A DNA stretch of 64,000 nucleotides from Caenorhabditis remanei. Its lineage: Eukaryota > Nematoda > Chromadorea > Rhabditida > Rhabditidae. The stretch is from positions 8,804,001 through 8,868,000 of the forward strand of contig NC_071328.1 of the NCBI RefSeq assembly GCF_010183535.1, in the 5' to 3' direction. The translations under genes were made by a program, and so were the position numbers. Positions 1-11,363 of the stretch are shown piece after piece. Position 1 is the first letter of the stretch. Each line of letters starts with the position of its first letter. The notes below the pieces were generated by a model that saw nothing but the letters and a program-made list of their open reading frames with translations, made no database searches and was not told where the DNA came from.

Positions 1-1161
1 GCATTGATTTTTGACTCATATCTAGCGGTTCTTCACTCGACGAAGAAGACGAGGAGGACGATTGAAACTCGTTCTTCAATTTTTCCAACTCCATCATTTC
101 TACTTCATCCTGGAATCAAAACATATTTTTTGATTACTTAACTCAATGTTTTGTGCAGTAAATTGAATAATATTAAAAAAACTAACCACTGCACCGAAGA
201 AAAGATTCTCAACATTTTGTTGATGGCTGTGTGGAACTTCCCAATCACCGAATGATCGACCACCGTGCTCATTTATTGTTGTGACAACATTTATAACCTG
301 AAACATAACATTTTAATGAATATTGCGAACGACTAATCTTGAGCTACCTTATCGACAGCGCGCAAGAATTTGTCAATAGTGTTGTAGTGTTTCATTGGTT
401 CAGTGAGCAACTCGCAGAGTCGTTGCCACGTAAATGGGAATCCGTCGAATGATTTCGCTTTATCGAGTACGAATTCCATCGATTCTTCTGTGTTGAAAAC
501 CACTGGAGTAGTTTTAATCAAATTGATTTTGTCTGGAAGGAAAACTTAGGAACGAATTGTAGCCTTCACTGGCGCATTTTGAATAGAATAACGACACCAC
601 ATAAACAACAATATTAAAGCAGAACTTACGTCCTAAAATAGACATTTTCTCTTTCACTGGTGGTTCAACTGCTTTTTCAACTTCGTTGTTTGCCTGTGAG
701 GCGGCTTTTTCAGCGGCAGCTTCTTTCTTTTTCTTCTCCACATTCATAAACTCAGTGATGCAGAACTGAAACTCAGATTTCAATTTTTGGAACCAAATCA
801 ATATGGTGCAAACCTCCAGTTTCCAGAGAAACGCCGGCCGGACAATATTCCATGCGATAGCGGGAACTCCCCATTGAGCACTAGCTCTAAAATATTGTTC
901 CACATCTTCGTTTGGATGATGACGGAATGTATCGCCTTCAATTACCAGAAGTTGTTCCTGTAAATGGACCTTTTTTGTTTCAGAAATGCTATCAAATAAC
1001 AATAAAACCTCAGTTGGAGTTTCGAAACTTGACAGTGCAGTTGTATAATTCAAGAGATGTGTTTCGTTAATTTCTCGAGCCTGTGGGTCTTTCACTATCA
1101 TTGGATACACATCAATTTTCGCTTTCTTTCGTTCTGGCGACGTTCCTGGAGATTTCACCAT
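1..1161 (-). CDS. ppfr-2: Protein phosphatase 4 regulatory subunit 2 homologue (partial, 3' end off window)
   Basis: Regulatory subunit of the PP4 phosphatase complex, which in other animals acts in DNA repair, centrosome maturation and spliceosome assembly. Five exons are visible on the minus strand: 814-1161, 630-765, 348-532, 187-297 and 1-109 (continuing out of the window). All introns are 48 to about 100 bp with GT..TTTCAG-type ends and consistent phase. The diagnostic block is FTWQRLCELLTEP followed by YNTIDKFLRAVDK and INVV, which aligns with the conserved PPP4R2 core (FTIQRLCELLTDP...TDKFLRGVEK) known from human PPP4R2. The visible C-terminal part begins an acidic and serine-rich stretch, as in PPP4R2. 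The N-terminal half (about 115 residues in exon 1) is conserved in position but less so in sequence. The gene is divergent from the one at 1524, with 362 bp between the two start codons, so they may share a promoter region. Confidence 0.88.
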
Positions 1162-1523
1162 TCTGAAATTTAAGAAAAAATGATAAGGGTCAAAAATTTC
1201 GGAAACAAAGAGCAAAATAACGGCGAAGGGCGCACAAAAAAACCGAAGAAGGCTCGTTTTTCTCTGCGCTCTTCTCTCTCTGCAACGTGTCAATAGAGCG
1301 TAGTTGGATGTTATCTTTTCTTTTTTGGAGGTAACTCAAATTTGAATTTTCGGTTATTGTTTCAAAAACGCTTTTAAAACGACTTGATAAACATTTTTAG
1401 AGGTTTTTTTTTAATTTGACGTGTGCCTGAAACAATAAAACAAAGCTGTTAACGCAAAACTCTGTACTCGCATCAATCATTGCTAGTTTTTATATATAAA
1501 TTGATGCTCTGTACTGTATCATA

Positions 1524-3215
1524 ATGTCTCAAAATCAAAAAGGCCGTAGAAGAGAAGAAAAAGGCAGAAGAACTGGTAGAGGAGCTTTTCCATCGAAACA
1601 AATCTTAACAAGTGTCGTTGTTCCGTCACAATCAACTACTCCACTTCAGTCAACTCCTTCTCCATCTTCTCGTCCACCTTCTCAATCTCATCCACCTGTT
1701 GCAAAAGTTCCATTGACGATAGGAACTCAGCGTTCATTAACAGTCAATATTCCGAAAGATCCGTCTTCAACGCCAGTTGTACTTATTAAGGAGGCGAAAT
1801 TTCCTCGCAGAGTAGTCAAGGTAATGTCTCTTTACAGGAAATGGATACTGACAATTTGTCGTTTCACAGGAGAAAGCAGAGAAAGAGCCACCGAAAGCGA
1901 CGATTCGAAAGAAAAAGACATCAGTAACTCGTTCCATTTCACTCGAAACAAAAGTAGCTATTCTTCTGATGAATTTTATGAAATTAATCATTTCAGACAT
2001 CCAGTGAAAATGAAGGTAGACTTGGATCTAAGAATGAGAGAAAGAAGAGAAGGAGCTCACCGGATTCAAGTAAGATTGGAGAATGATTCAGAATTCAAAA
2101 GAAGAAAAACACATTTTTTTAGCGGATAACATATCTGAAGGATCCAGAGAACCATCAGAGAATGATGAAAAGACTCCCAGAAAGTTCAATCCAGAATTGG
2201 CAAGCAAGTTCTTCAAACACATACAAGAATCAAGAAGGGCGAAACGACGATCGGCTGATGCGGTTGGTGAAGACATACTGTAGATATCGAATGACTGAAT
2301 TAATAAGTTTCAGAGTTTGGAGAAAATGCCTGAATCCAGCCAACTGAATGTTTCTATAAGAAGTATGAGGAGTAAACTGAGAAAGACTCCGAAGCCTTCA
2401 CTAGAAACAGATATGTTTAAACCAAACGGTGATCCATTTTGGGTCGTTTCTGATCGTCCGCCTGATGAATGTGAGAAGAATGAAAATGGAGAACCAATTA
2501 CGAATTCGGAATTGGCACTTACGTTGGCACAGGATGGTTTGGAATTGGAGGAGAAGGATTGGTTTGAACTGACGAAAAGTTACATGAACTTTGAATTACC
2601 AAAAGGGATTCGGCTACCTGATTAGTAAACCCAATTTAGTTAACATTTGTGGACTCATTAGTTTTATATTTCAGTCATAAGTTCGATTCGTTGGCTCCGC
2701 TTGAAAAATTGAAAGATATGAATCTGTATCTGAGCGAAAAAACGATTGCATACAATACTGTTCAAAATTTGGTTGAGTTGAGTGAAGGTTTGTGTCTTTT
2801 CCGTATTCCAAATCATATTATCAAACGAGATCTCAGATGCAATCAAACGTTTTGCAATGAGAAGAGAGGGAAATATTGGAAGAGTTCGATCGGTGATTGT
2901 ACAAGATACAGCTGAAAAAGCCACGAATACCCCAACTGCGTCGATTCCAGCAGCACCAGCGAGACCATCGAGAGAAAAGTTTCAATTGAGCACTTGTATT
3001 ATATCGAGTGTTAATTTCAATACCCAGGTTATCAATGTTCAATATGAAGTTAGTTTTTCAGAGGACCTCATTAGCATCTCGCACTTTTTTCAGCGTCAAA
3101 ATTCGATTCTCTCAATTCAAAATTACCGAAAAATGATGAGTCGAATGTATTCAATGGAACAAACAACTCAAATGGAATCAAGAGAAAAAATATGATTAGA
3201 AGACTTTATCGGTAA
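1524..3215 (+). CDS. Unrecognised basic, low-complexity protein (436 aa, 8 exons)
   Basis: Read as exons 1524-1820, 1870-1953, 1997-2069, 2123-2262, 2314-2624, 2675-2787, 2837-3007 and 3094-3215; lengths sum to 437 codons. The N-terminal 100 residues are basic then Ser/Pro/Thr-rich (PSQSTTPLQSTPSPSSRPPSQ). The middle is Lys/Arg/Ser-rich with several KRR/KKRR clusters that look like nuclear localisation signals. The best-conserved-looking part is residues ~250-380, starting DPFWVVSDRPPDECEKN and running through an acidic, hydrophobic segment to LAPLEKLKDMNLYLSEKT. No family was recognised. A nuclear or chromatin-associated role is a guess from composition only. The last exon is chosen because it stays open in phase and ends RRLYR-stop. 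The donor at 2262 (GCG|GTTGGT) is the least certain splice site. Confidence 0.6.
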
Positions 3216-3357
3216 CAATCAATGAATATTTTACTGCAAATTATCATTTATTTTATTTTTAAGACAGAATGGGATAGACTATTAAGCTGCAAAAAACAGT
3301 TTTTCTTACATAATTTTTGAGAATGACAAAAATTCTAGCATCTGAATGTTATTGTAA

Positions 3358-4722
3358 TTATTGTTGGTTGGTAGAACTATTGTTAACCAAATTTACCAAC
3401 TCTTTCAATAAATCATTCGGTTGACAAAGAGATGCCAAATCAGGGAGACCATTGTGATATGCCAATGCAGGAGGAATCATCAGACCTTGAGGAATCAGTA
3501 GATGCCCGTATTTGATAGTATGCAATTGGAAATCTAGACGATCCAAACATATTCTTTTACAAAGTGAGCATTGCCACGTGGCGGGCGATGTGAATAATGA
3601 AGAAATAATTGATGAAGATGGAAGTGCTGGAGTATGCATTGACATGTGAAAACGGTATATGATGACGTCATCAAACATCATGAGACATTTCGAACAGTCC
3701 TGAAATGCGTTTTTTTTTTCCGACGAAAGCATTGTCGAGAAACTCACCAGAACTAACTGATTATTAGCTTTCATCTCTTCTCTTTTGTTGTAAAAAGCGG
3801 TTATTTGAGCACGTTCTTTATCACTTAGTGACATATCCACTGCTTCTGAAACTGTAGTTTCCGGTGAGTTGGTTTTCTGAAATAAGCCAAAATTAGAGAA
3901 GTTATTTTGGAAATTATAAGAAAACAGAGACTGTAATCAAAAAAAAATTGTCCGGAATCCATTCTAAAAACTAGTCTTGCGAGTATGAAGCACTAAAGTC
4001 AATTTGTCAAGAAATAATGGAATTTTCTCGTGACAGCTGGCTTTAAATCCTTCAAATCTGCACTCTGTCACCTCTAAATTAGATTTTTCGCTATCACCAG
4101 ACACTGCTAATTAGTTACTCGGCAGATTATGACGAAGTTCAAGACAAAGGTGTAATTACTTATTTGAGATTCTCTTGAGTTTCGCAGGGAAAAATAAGAG
4201 AAGGAACAAAGATCAGTGCAATGAAAGGACAATTATGATGCATGGTTTCTGAGAGAAATTGTGTCATAATAATACGTGGTTTCGAAAAGGAACGCCTCCC
4301 GAGCTTGGAGAGACTCGAAGTAGTTCGACAACGATTAATCTCGCATCTGAACTTGGTTTCTCTGAAATTTGCTGAAATTTATTCGACTGGAACTGAGTCA
4401 TTAGACCGGAACTCATGGAAAAGGAACACATTTGAGACTAATAAAATCGTTTCAGTCAGAAGATTGATCTCTCGATGTGCAGTTTGGGAATAGAAAGAAA
4501 AAACCTAGACAATGATTCATGATTAGATCACTCCGATCAGATTCCTTCGTTTTGACTCTTTTTCTCTCTCATACAGTACTCTTCCTGTGACGTTTTGAAT
4601 CTCGAATCGTACAGTCTGTCTAATTGTTTTTTGTTATTGGCTACTCTATCTCCATCAGATTTCCTAACGGGAAAATATTTACACCGAAAACTGAATCTTA
4701 CCTCATCAGTAGAAGAGCTCAT
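3358..4722 (-). CDS. Small C2H2 zinc-finger protein with a Hunchback/Ikaros-type terminal finger pair
   Basis: Three exons: 4702-4722 (MSSSTDE), 3748-3876 and 3358-3699, giving 163 aa. Two fingers are visible in the last exon: C-x2-C-x12-H-x3-H (CSKCLMMFDDVIIYRFHMSMH begins it) and C-x2-C-x12-H-x5-H (CSLCKRICLDRLDFQLH). The spacing, the FxDVIxYxxHM signature in finger 1 and the x5 His spacing in finger 2 match the C-terminal dimerisation finger pair of Hunchback and Ikaros proteins. There are no other fingers, so the DNA-binding array of those proteins is absent. The protein could act as a dimerisation partner or competitor; that is inference. Intron 1 is 825 bp (3877-4701), long for this window, and could hold regulatory sequence or an unseen exon. 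Confidence 0.75.
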
Positions 4723-5528
4723 TGGAATAACAGAAGGAAATAAGACAAGATGAGTTGAAGATAATATTATTATTTTTGATAATGGCAGGGAGGTATGGAA
4801 GGGTCTTTATACCGAGTCGGGGGGTGGAGCTAAATGAAGAAATAGTAAGAATATAATGTGTCTTGGGGTATGGTAACGTGTTGTTCAGAAAAGATTTCTG
4901 AGGTTTTCTAGGAAAGAAAAGGAATTTCGAAAGACCCATTACTCATTTTTTCAATGAAATAAGAAGGCTCGTGGTAGAAACACATGAAGAAGATACTGAA
5001 AAATATGATGTTCTTGGAAAAAGTTTACTGTGTCAACAGGGTGAACATTGAGCATACTGGATACTTAGATCTCTGATATACCTGAAAAACTTGAGTTCCC
5101 AATGTTTCTCTTGCCTTTTCCCTCACTCCAAATCTCTTTATTCATTTCATAATGACATCAAAACACGCCTTCCAATTTGTCAACTTTCCTCAAAGAGACA
5201 AAATTAGAAAAGAGACAAATTTATATATTTGAGCTCAGAAATACACGACAACAAGTGCATTCATTCGAATGAAATTTCAATGTCTGGCCTACTTTTTCTT
5301 TTATTTTTTCGGTGAGCATAACTGATCAGAAACAAGAAAAAAAAAGAGTTCAAAAAAACGAAGAAACAAAAAGTTTGGAATGGGAGGACATCTAGCACAG
5401 ACATGTTTGAGGAGTCACTTGGAATGAACGAGATTTCAAATGCTAATAAATTTCTGCAAGTTTTTGGAATGTGTAGATGTTATCAAAAATCAGTTTTGAA
5501 AATGTTTATCGTAAGAAAAGAATGATAT
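4723..5528. other. Intergenic, no supported feature
   Basis: Gap between the 5' end of the zinc-finger gene and the 3' end of the 85-aa membrane-protein gene. AT-rich; I see no ORF with splice support, repeat or RNA gene. It presumably contains the zinc-finger gene promoter. Confidence 0.5.
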
Positions 5529-5888
5529 TCACATAGTAAACTCTGTTTGAACTTGTCCGGTCGTTGGGTTCAACGAGTAGGTGTACTGCCTCTTCTCAGG
5601 ACGAACCATCTGCAAAAAAACAAGGGAAATATTGATAATAACCAACTCTGCCTCTTACCGCGGCATAAATATGAACAGCTATAACAACGAAGGCGAATGC
5701 GATGACATAAGTGAAGAACATCCATCGACAGAGAACTTGAACTTGATCTTCAGAAGTTGAGAATAGTTCTTCTAAGTCTACAGTCATCTGAAAACTCATT
5801 TTTCCACCAGTGTTGGCATTTTCAATCTAGCCGAACTTACAACGAATGCTGGAAAAATAAGAAAAAGTGATGATTGCAACGAAATCAT
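5529..5888 (-). CDS. Small single-pass membrane protein (85 aa)
   Basis: Three exons, 5841-5888, 5659-5787 and 5529-5609, joined in phase 0 at both junctions and ending TEFTM-stop. Residues 1-16 are hydrophobic (MISLQSSLFLIFPAFV) and could be a signal peptide. A second hydrophobic run of about 21 residues (MFFTYVIAFAFVVIAVHIYAA) follows a short acidic segment. The C-terminal tail is hydrophilic with Tyr residues (PEKRQYTYSLNPTTGQ). Not recognised as a named family. Its position 187 bp downstream of the MCTP stop codon on the same strand makes co-transcription as a downstream operon gene possible. Splice sites are canonical (GTAAGT, GTAAGA; TTTTCAG, TTTGCAG). Confidence 0.7.
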
Positions 5889-6074
5889 GACGATGAAGAA
5901 GAAGTTGAGATTAATTATTCAATTAGAAAACTACCCAATGATTTATTTTTTAAAAGTAAAACGAGGGAGACGTGTAATTACAGATACAGAGAAAATATCA
6001 CGTGGGAATGCAAATGAATAAATATCACAAAAAGAAAGATTCCTAGAAGAAAATAGAAAGAAGCAAGGGAGAAA

Positions 6075-9000
6075 TCACAGATTTATTGGTCGATGGACAC
6101 GTTCATTCGATTGTTCTTGCTGAAAAAAAACAATTAATTGAATTTCCAAATACCAGTTCAAAACTCACAAGTTCAGTTCTAGAAGGCACCCTTGATAAAT
6201 AATCCAACAACTCGTTGTTGTCCACAAAATTGGGATTTCTCAATTTTTTTGAGAACTTATTGGTTCCCCAAACCATAATAATCCAACGAAGAGGAACGAA
6301 ATAAAGTAAAACGAAGGCAAGTGATAAGACGATAACGGCCAGAGTTGATAACCAGATATCAGTGAAATTGAATGTATTCTTGATTTTCTGAAGAAGTTGA
6401 GTTGCAAAATGGAGATAAGATTGAACGGAGAGAAGGATTTCTTGGACTGAATTGAAAGCATCACGGATTCCAGTTCCAGTCTGAAACAGTTCGTATGAAA
6501 GAAGTCAATTGAAATCTCCCCACCTTCTCATCTTCTTCTTCACTTCTTTGTCCTTTCAGAGAATGTCTTGGAGTCTTTGAAATTTCATCCGATGAGGTCT
6601 TCGATTTCACAAAGTTATATCCGAAAACGGACAAGATCATGAGAGGAATGAAGAAGATTTGGAAGAAGTAAACAAATACCATGAATACCTGGAACTTTTT
6701 TAAATTGCTGGAGTCTATACTTGTTTGTCTATTAAGAAAACAACTTACAATATAAGCTGCCAAAGATTTCGGTCTGGAGTGCCACGAAAGAAGATATTCC
6801 ACTTGATTCTTGTAACTGGCAAGGACATTTACAACTTCTTTCAACTCTCCAAAGTATGTTTTGAAGAGAGAAGCCTGAAAAATCGTTGTTGTTCAGGAAG
6901 CTCCACTCAAAAATGATAACCAACCTTGAACTTCTGTTCCTGACTCAAGTACTTCACTTCCTTCGGTTTGAATGTTCTAATTGCAGCTCTGACTGGATTC
7001 CAGATGACATCCATTTCGAGAAGAACCTCTCCTTTCACTCGTTTTCTCAATTTCTCATCCTTCAATCCATACCATCTTTTCTCACAATTGCGAATTGATT
7101 TCAAGGGAATTTGTACACGACCCAAGAACTCGAATCGATTATTTGGGTCTTCATCAAAAATTGTCACTTGGAGACACGTATGAATGTCCTTCACGGCACT
7201 GAAAATAAAGGAGTTTGGTTTGAATAGTGTTCCTCTAGACATACAATGTATAGATTTTGTTCCAACTTGGACTCAATGTCTTGTAAACTGTATTCGTTTG
7301 AACTCTGGTATTCACTAATTCCAACACAGCAAATGGATCACTCTTTCCTCCGAAGTCCTTTGCAACCAAGTCTTCCGCTCCAAAAACTAAAAAAAAAGAG
7401 GTGTGAAGATAGTGAAAAAATGACTGATAACTAACGTTTCACAGTCAATGTTCCAATATCAGCAATATCATTAAATGAGTTCGAAATATCATATTTCTGA
7501 ATTCGTGTATTCCTAATGTCATTATAATTGAACTCGTCTGTTTCAATAGTTTCACCAGCTCCATGTGAACCAGATACAGTAATTAAAAGAAGAACTTGAG
7601 CGTCTTCTGGAGCACCTTCCAAGTGATACCAATGTTGAAGAGTTTCATCAAGGGATACTGTAGACAAGTCAATGCCAATCCTGAAAATAGGATAATCTTC
7701 CTGACACCACAACGAATTGCAACAATGTTATAATTGTTTCCTGCTAACCTTCCAATAATGGCATTGGTATTTCTATCAATACAAGCCATTTGCAACATTT
7801 GATCTGCCGTATCAAATACGTGTAGATCAAATTGTTCTATCCATCTCGGTTCGGCACTTGAACAAACTTTCGTTTTATACTTCTCTTGACCCAACTTGAA
7901 TTTACAAAATGCATCCGGATTCCTTTCATCAACACGAATTCCTTTTCCTTCAACCAATACGATATTCACTAATTTAGCCCAGTCTTGAGTATTGTTTGCT
8001 GGAAAATTGAGTAGATTAGGACAAGAGATATTTTCTATTATTGGGTTCTGACCATCTGGAGAGAATACACATGGTTTCAGTTCCATTCTAGTAGTTTACA
8101 AATGAATTGATCCTCATTTAAATCGCCTTCAAGGGTCAAGTAAATCTATCCGTGAACTTTCAGAAATTCGCAGGAAAAACTTCAAAAAATACAACCGAAC
8201 AGTCATTAGTTTACCTCTTTGCTCCTTTTTCTTCTCAGAAGTACTTAATATTCCTTTCGTGGCCTTCTGCTGAAATTGTTGAACTTCTAATTGAGTCATC
8301 GGTGTAATTGTGATAGAAATTGAAACTTTTCCAGCTGATTGATTGACTTCATCGAGAAGATCAACTCGGAAGTCTGTTGATCTGAAATAAGAAAAAACAG
8401 TAGTTTTGAAGACAATTCTGAAATTGCCAACAGAAAAAAACGTACGTGCACCATTTGACCTGCGACAAGTCAACTTCGGCTGCACCCATAAAATCATCCG
8501 TACAGAATCGATCGAAATCGAAAACTTCCAAACGAACTGGGCAAGTGACGTCATCAACAATCATTTGGAATTCTTCATCCCACGATGGATTCAAATTTTT
8601 GAATATTGTTCCGGATTTATAGACAATGTTTTCCTTGTAACGGAATTTCACATAAGGATCGGAACTTCCTGAAAAGTTTGGAAATATTAAAACTGAATGA
8701 GGAGTTTCCAAACCTGATGCATCTTTGACTGGAAGATCTTCTCCATTATTAAGCCTGACATCGAGAAGTAAAGTGACCACATCCATTTCCTCTCCTTCTG
8801 TACACTTCTGGGTCTCATCAGTCTCCTCTTCATCGTTCTCAAATAGGGAAAAACACATTAGAAGCGATGAAATCGGGATATTTCGATTGTTTAGGGGGTT
8901 CTCATACTTATAAATTCAAATGAGTACAACTAAAATAACTAACCACGAGTGTCGATGATAAACTTCTATATTTTAATTTAGAAGAAGAAGACGATGAACT

Positions 9001-11363
9001 CGATGAGTTGATCCTTCGAACGATACTTTTCAGATTCAGATTCACCATTTCTTCGAAATTGATTTTTCCGAAAAGTGGAAAAATGAAAAACGTTCTCGGA
9101 GAGAAACCAAAAACGTTATTGCCTTTCTCGTGGTTTCGAGAGTGAGAGGATGCACACAAAAACCCTCGTTTTATTTCCGAAAAATGATCAAAAAATTGGA
9201 GAATAAAAAGTGAGGAGGTTTTAGAGAAAAATATGAAGTAGGAAAAGAAAGAAAAATGGAATGATGGATCGTGCTGAATGTGATCGGAAATTTTGGAAAG
9301 AAATAGAAACATTTTCTAAATAAGGGATAGCTGATTTCTCGTTCTTTGGGGGGATGAAATACAAACTAGTCAAGGGATTAACTTCACTACGGTAAAGAAA
9401 TAACTGTACTCTCGAAAATGTGATACATCTTTCGAAAGGCTACTGTATTGGGTTTTTCAAAGAGCGCTAAAAAAGGAAAAACTTACATTGTTTTCAACTG
9501 AGTACTGTGGTTTCAGTGATCTGGAAAAATCTTATAAATTAAATGTATTTCAGTCTCGAATTAACGCCTGTACCTGGTAAAAGTAAAAGTGTCAAAAATT
9601 CGTCGAAATCGGAATCCAGGTGACTTCCGCGGAGAATGATGACTGTGATTATTGTGTGTTTTTTCGGATGTTGAAGTTCCTGAAACATCAATTTTTGGAA
9701 TTTTTGTGATAATATTTGTTTTTTTTAATTTTCTGATTTTTTTTCTGAAATCAAGTCACAAACTTCTGATGCGATACGAAAGAAATGTTGGTTCTCGACG
9801 GACTTTCCGCCGTTTACGACGACGAAACACGACGAACATTCTGGCAAGAGTCGAGAATCTCATTCACTGAAATTATATTGAGAAGAAAGGCAAGAGAATC
9901 GGGAGAGAGAGAGAGGTTATGAACATGGAAAAGTGAAAGATTCGTCGAGTCTGGTATATTTTTTGATAACCAACTAACCCGTTCATATTTAAATTTTCTA
10001 AAAAAAAAAGCTCTTCTGAAAATTTCCAACATTTTTATCTAATGCTCACAGGTACATCCATAACTGTGAAATATGCAGATTATGAAGTGAATCACATTCT
10101 AATAAAACTGTTTTTTGTCGAAACTGGAATCTATGAGAAACATTGGAAAAAAGAACAAGAATTTGAAAAAGTTCCCCCAATTCAAAATATGGATGAAGTG
10201 GGAAAGGGAAGGAATAAAATGTTTGGAGAGGAAAATGGGGACGATGATGGTGTGATTGTTTTTCTTCGCCCCCTTTTCTAAAAGTGATGCTCTGACCATT
10301 CATCCAAACATTTTTATGTTTTTCCATCTGGAAGGGAAACTTCTGGGAAAATGTACAAAACATAGGTTACAGAATATTTCAGATACTCTAACTTTAGAAT
10401 TGAGATTCACTTCTGATGAAAGATAAAAATGACGAATCTCCTCTCTTCTGTCAAAAAACGGCGAGAGGAAGAGCACACTAATTTGTTTCTGACATTTCAG
10501 ACGCAGAGAAAAAGAAATAAGAATATGGGGAAAAGGAAGAAGGGCTTGAAGACGTGCTCCAGTGGTTTTTGGGTTCTCTCAGATTTTCATCAGTAACAAA
10601 AAAAGAGTCAAGTAGGGAGAGAAGGATTGTTTCGATATTCCTTCTCAATTAATTTTCTCAGAAATGCTGATAGAGAGTTTTTGGTGTCCAAAACTCGAAT
10701 TTTTCAAAGGGAAACTTGCCAACTTTTATCTTCTGATTTTTTTTAGTTAATTTTGTGGGTTCCGATAGGTTTGGGGCCGGCTAAACTTCGGAAATTGTGC
10801 ATGTTATTTCCAAGAAAGAAAAATACTGGGTATAGTCGGTCGAACAGCCAATAAAAACTTGGCCTAATTTTCATGCGAAACACGATGGAATGGATCAAAA
10901 TTAATTTCCTGGCAAGCTAAAATTTGTAATTCAGAAGGTATAGTTTAAAAATTGATAAACTGAGACAGAGCAGACTATAAATTGATTGTTATAAATTATT
11001 TGCAAATCCGTTTCTGGTTGAAGATACATAATAATTTATCTTTGCTAACTTTTGTGCCGACCGTATTCATGTGGCTTGATTTCTTCTTTTTTCTTAACGT
11101 AAGACATGGAAAATAGTTCTGGTTCTTATTCACAACAACACAGTGTTTTTCAAAACATCTTCACTTCCAAAAAGAGAAAAAAACTCACCGACAGCGGCTG
11201 ATTTTCTTCGTCTTCTTGTTAATGGAGAACATCCAATTGATGAACTTTCGACTTGTTCATCCTCTTCATTCTCGTTTTCTTCTTCATTTTTAGCTCCCTT
11301 CATCCTCTCATTTTCCACTTCTTTCTTCTTCTTCCGACGACGAATCAACTGCAAACAAGGCAT
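6075..11363 (-). CDS. mctp-1: MCTP: multiple C2 domain and transmembrane protein, two alternative N-termini
   Basis: MCTPs are ER-anchored, Ca2+-sensing C2 proteins found at synapses and membrane contact sites. Common exons: 8714-8837, 8446-8668, 8215-8381, 7749-8055, 7436-7680, 7245-7386, 6925-7198, 6749-6874, 6524-6688, 6169-6480 and 6075-6119. The short form starts at 9048 (exon 8944-9048; 744 aa). The long form starts at 11363 (exons 11189-11363, 9574-9679, 9487-9520; 814 aa); both enter the exon at 8837 in phase 0. Three C2 domains are visible: [12 protein letters not shown], then [22 protein letters not shown], then [16 protein letters not shown] with a [10 protein letters not shown] loop. 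Two C-terminal hydrophobic segments follow (about [20 protein letters not shown] and [20 protein letters not shown]). The ending [13 protein letters not shown] is diagnostic of MCTPs. The acceptor at 8838 reads TTTGAG, which is atypical. Confidence 0.9.
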
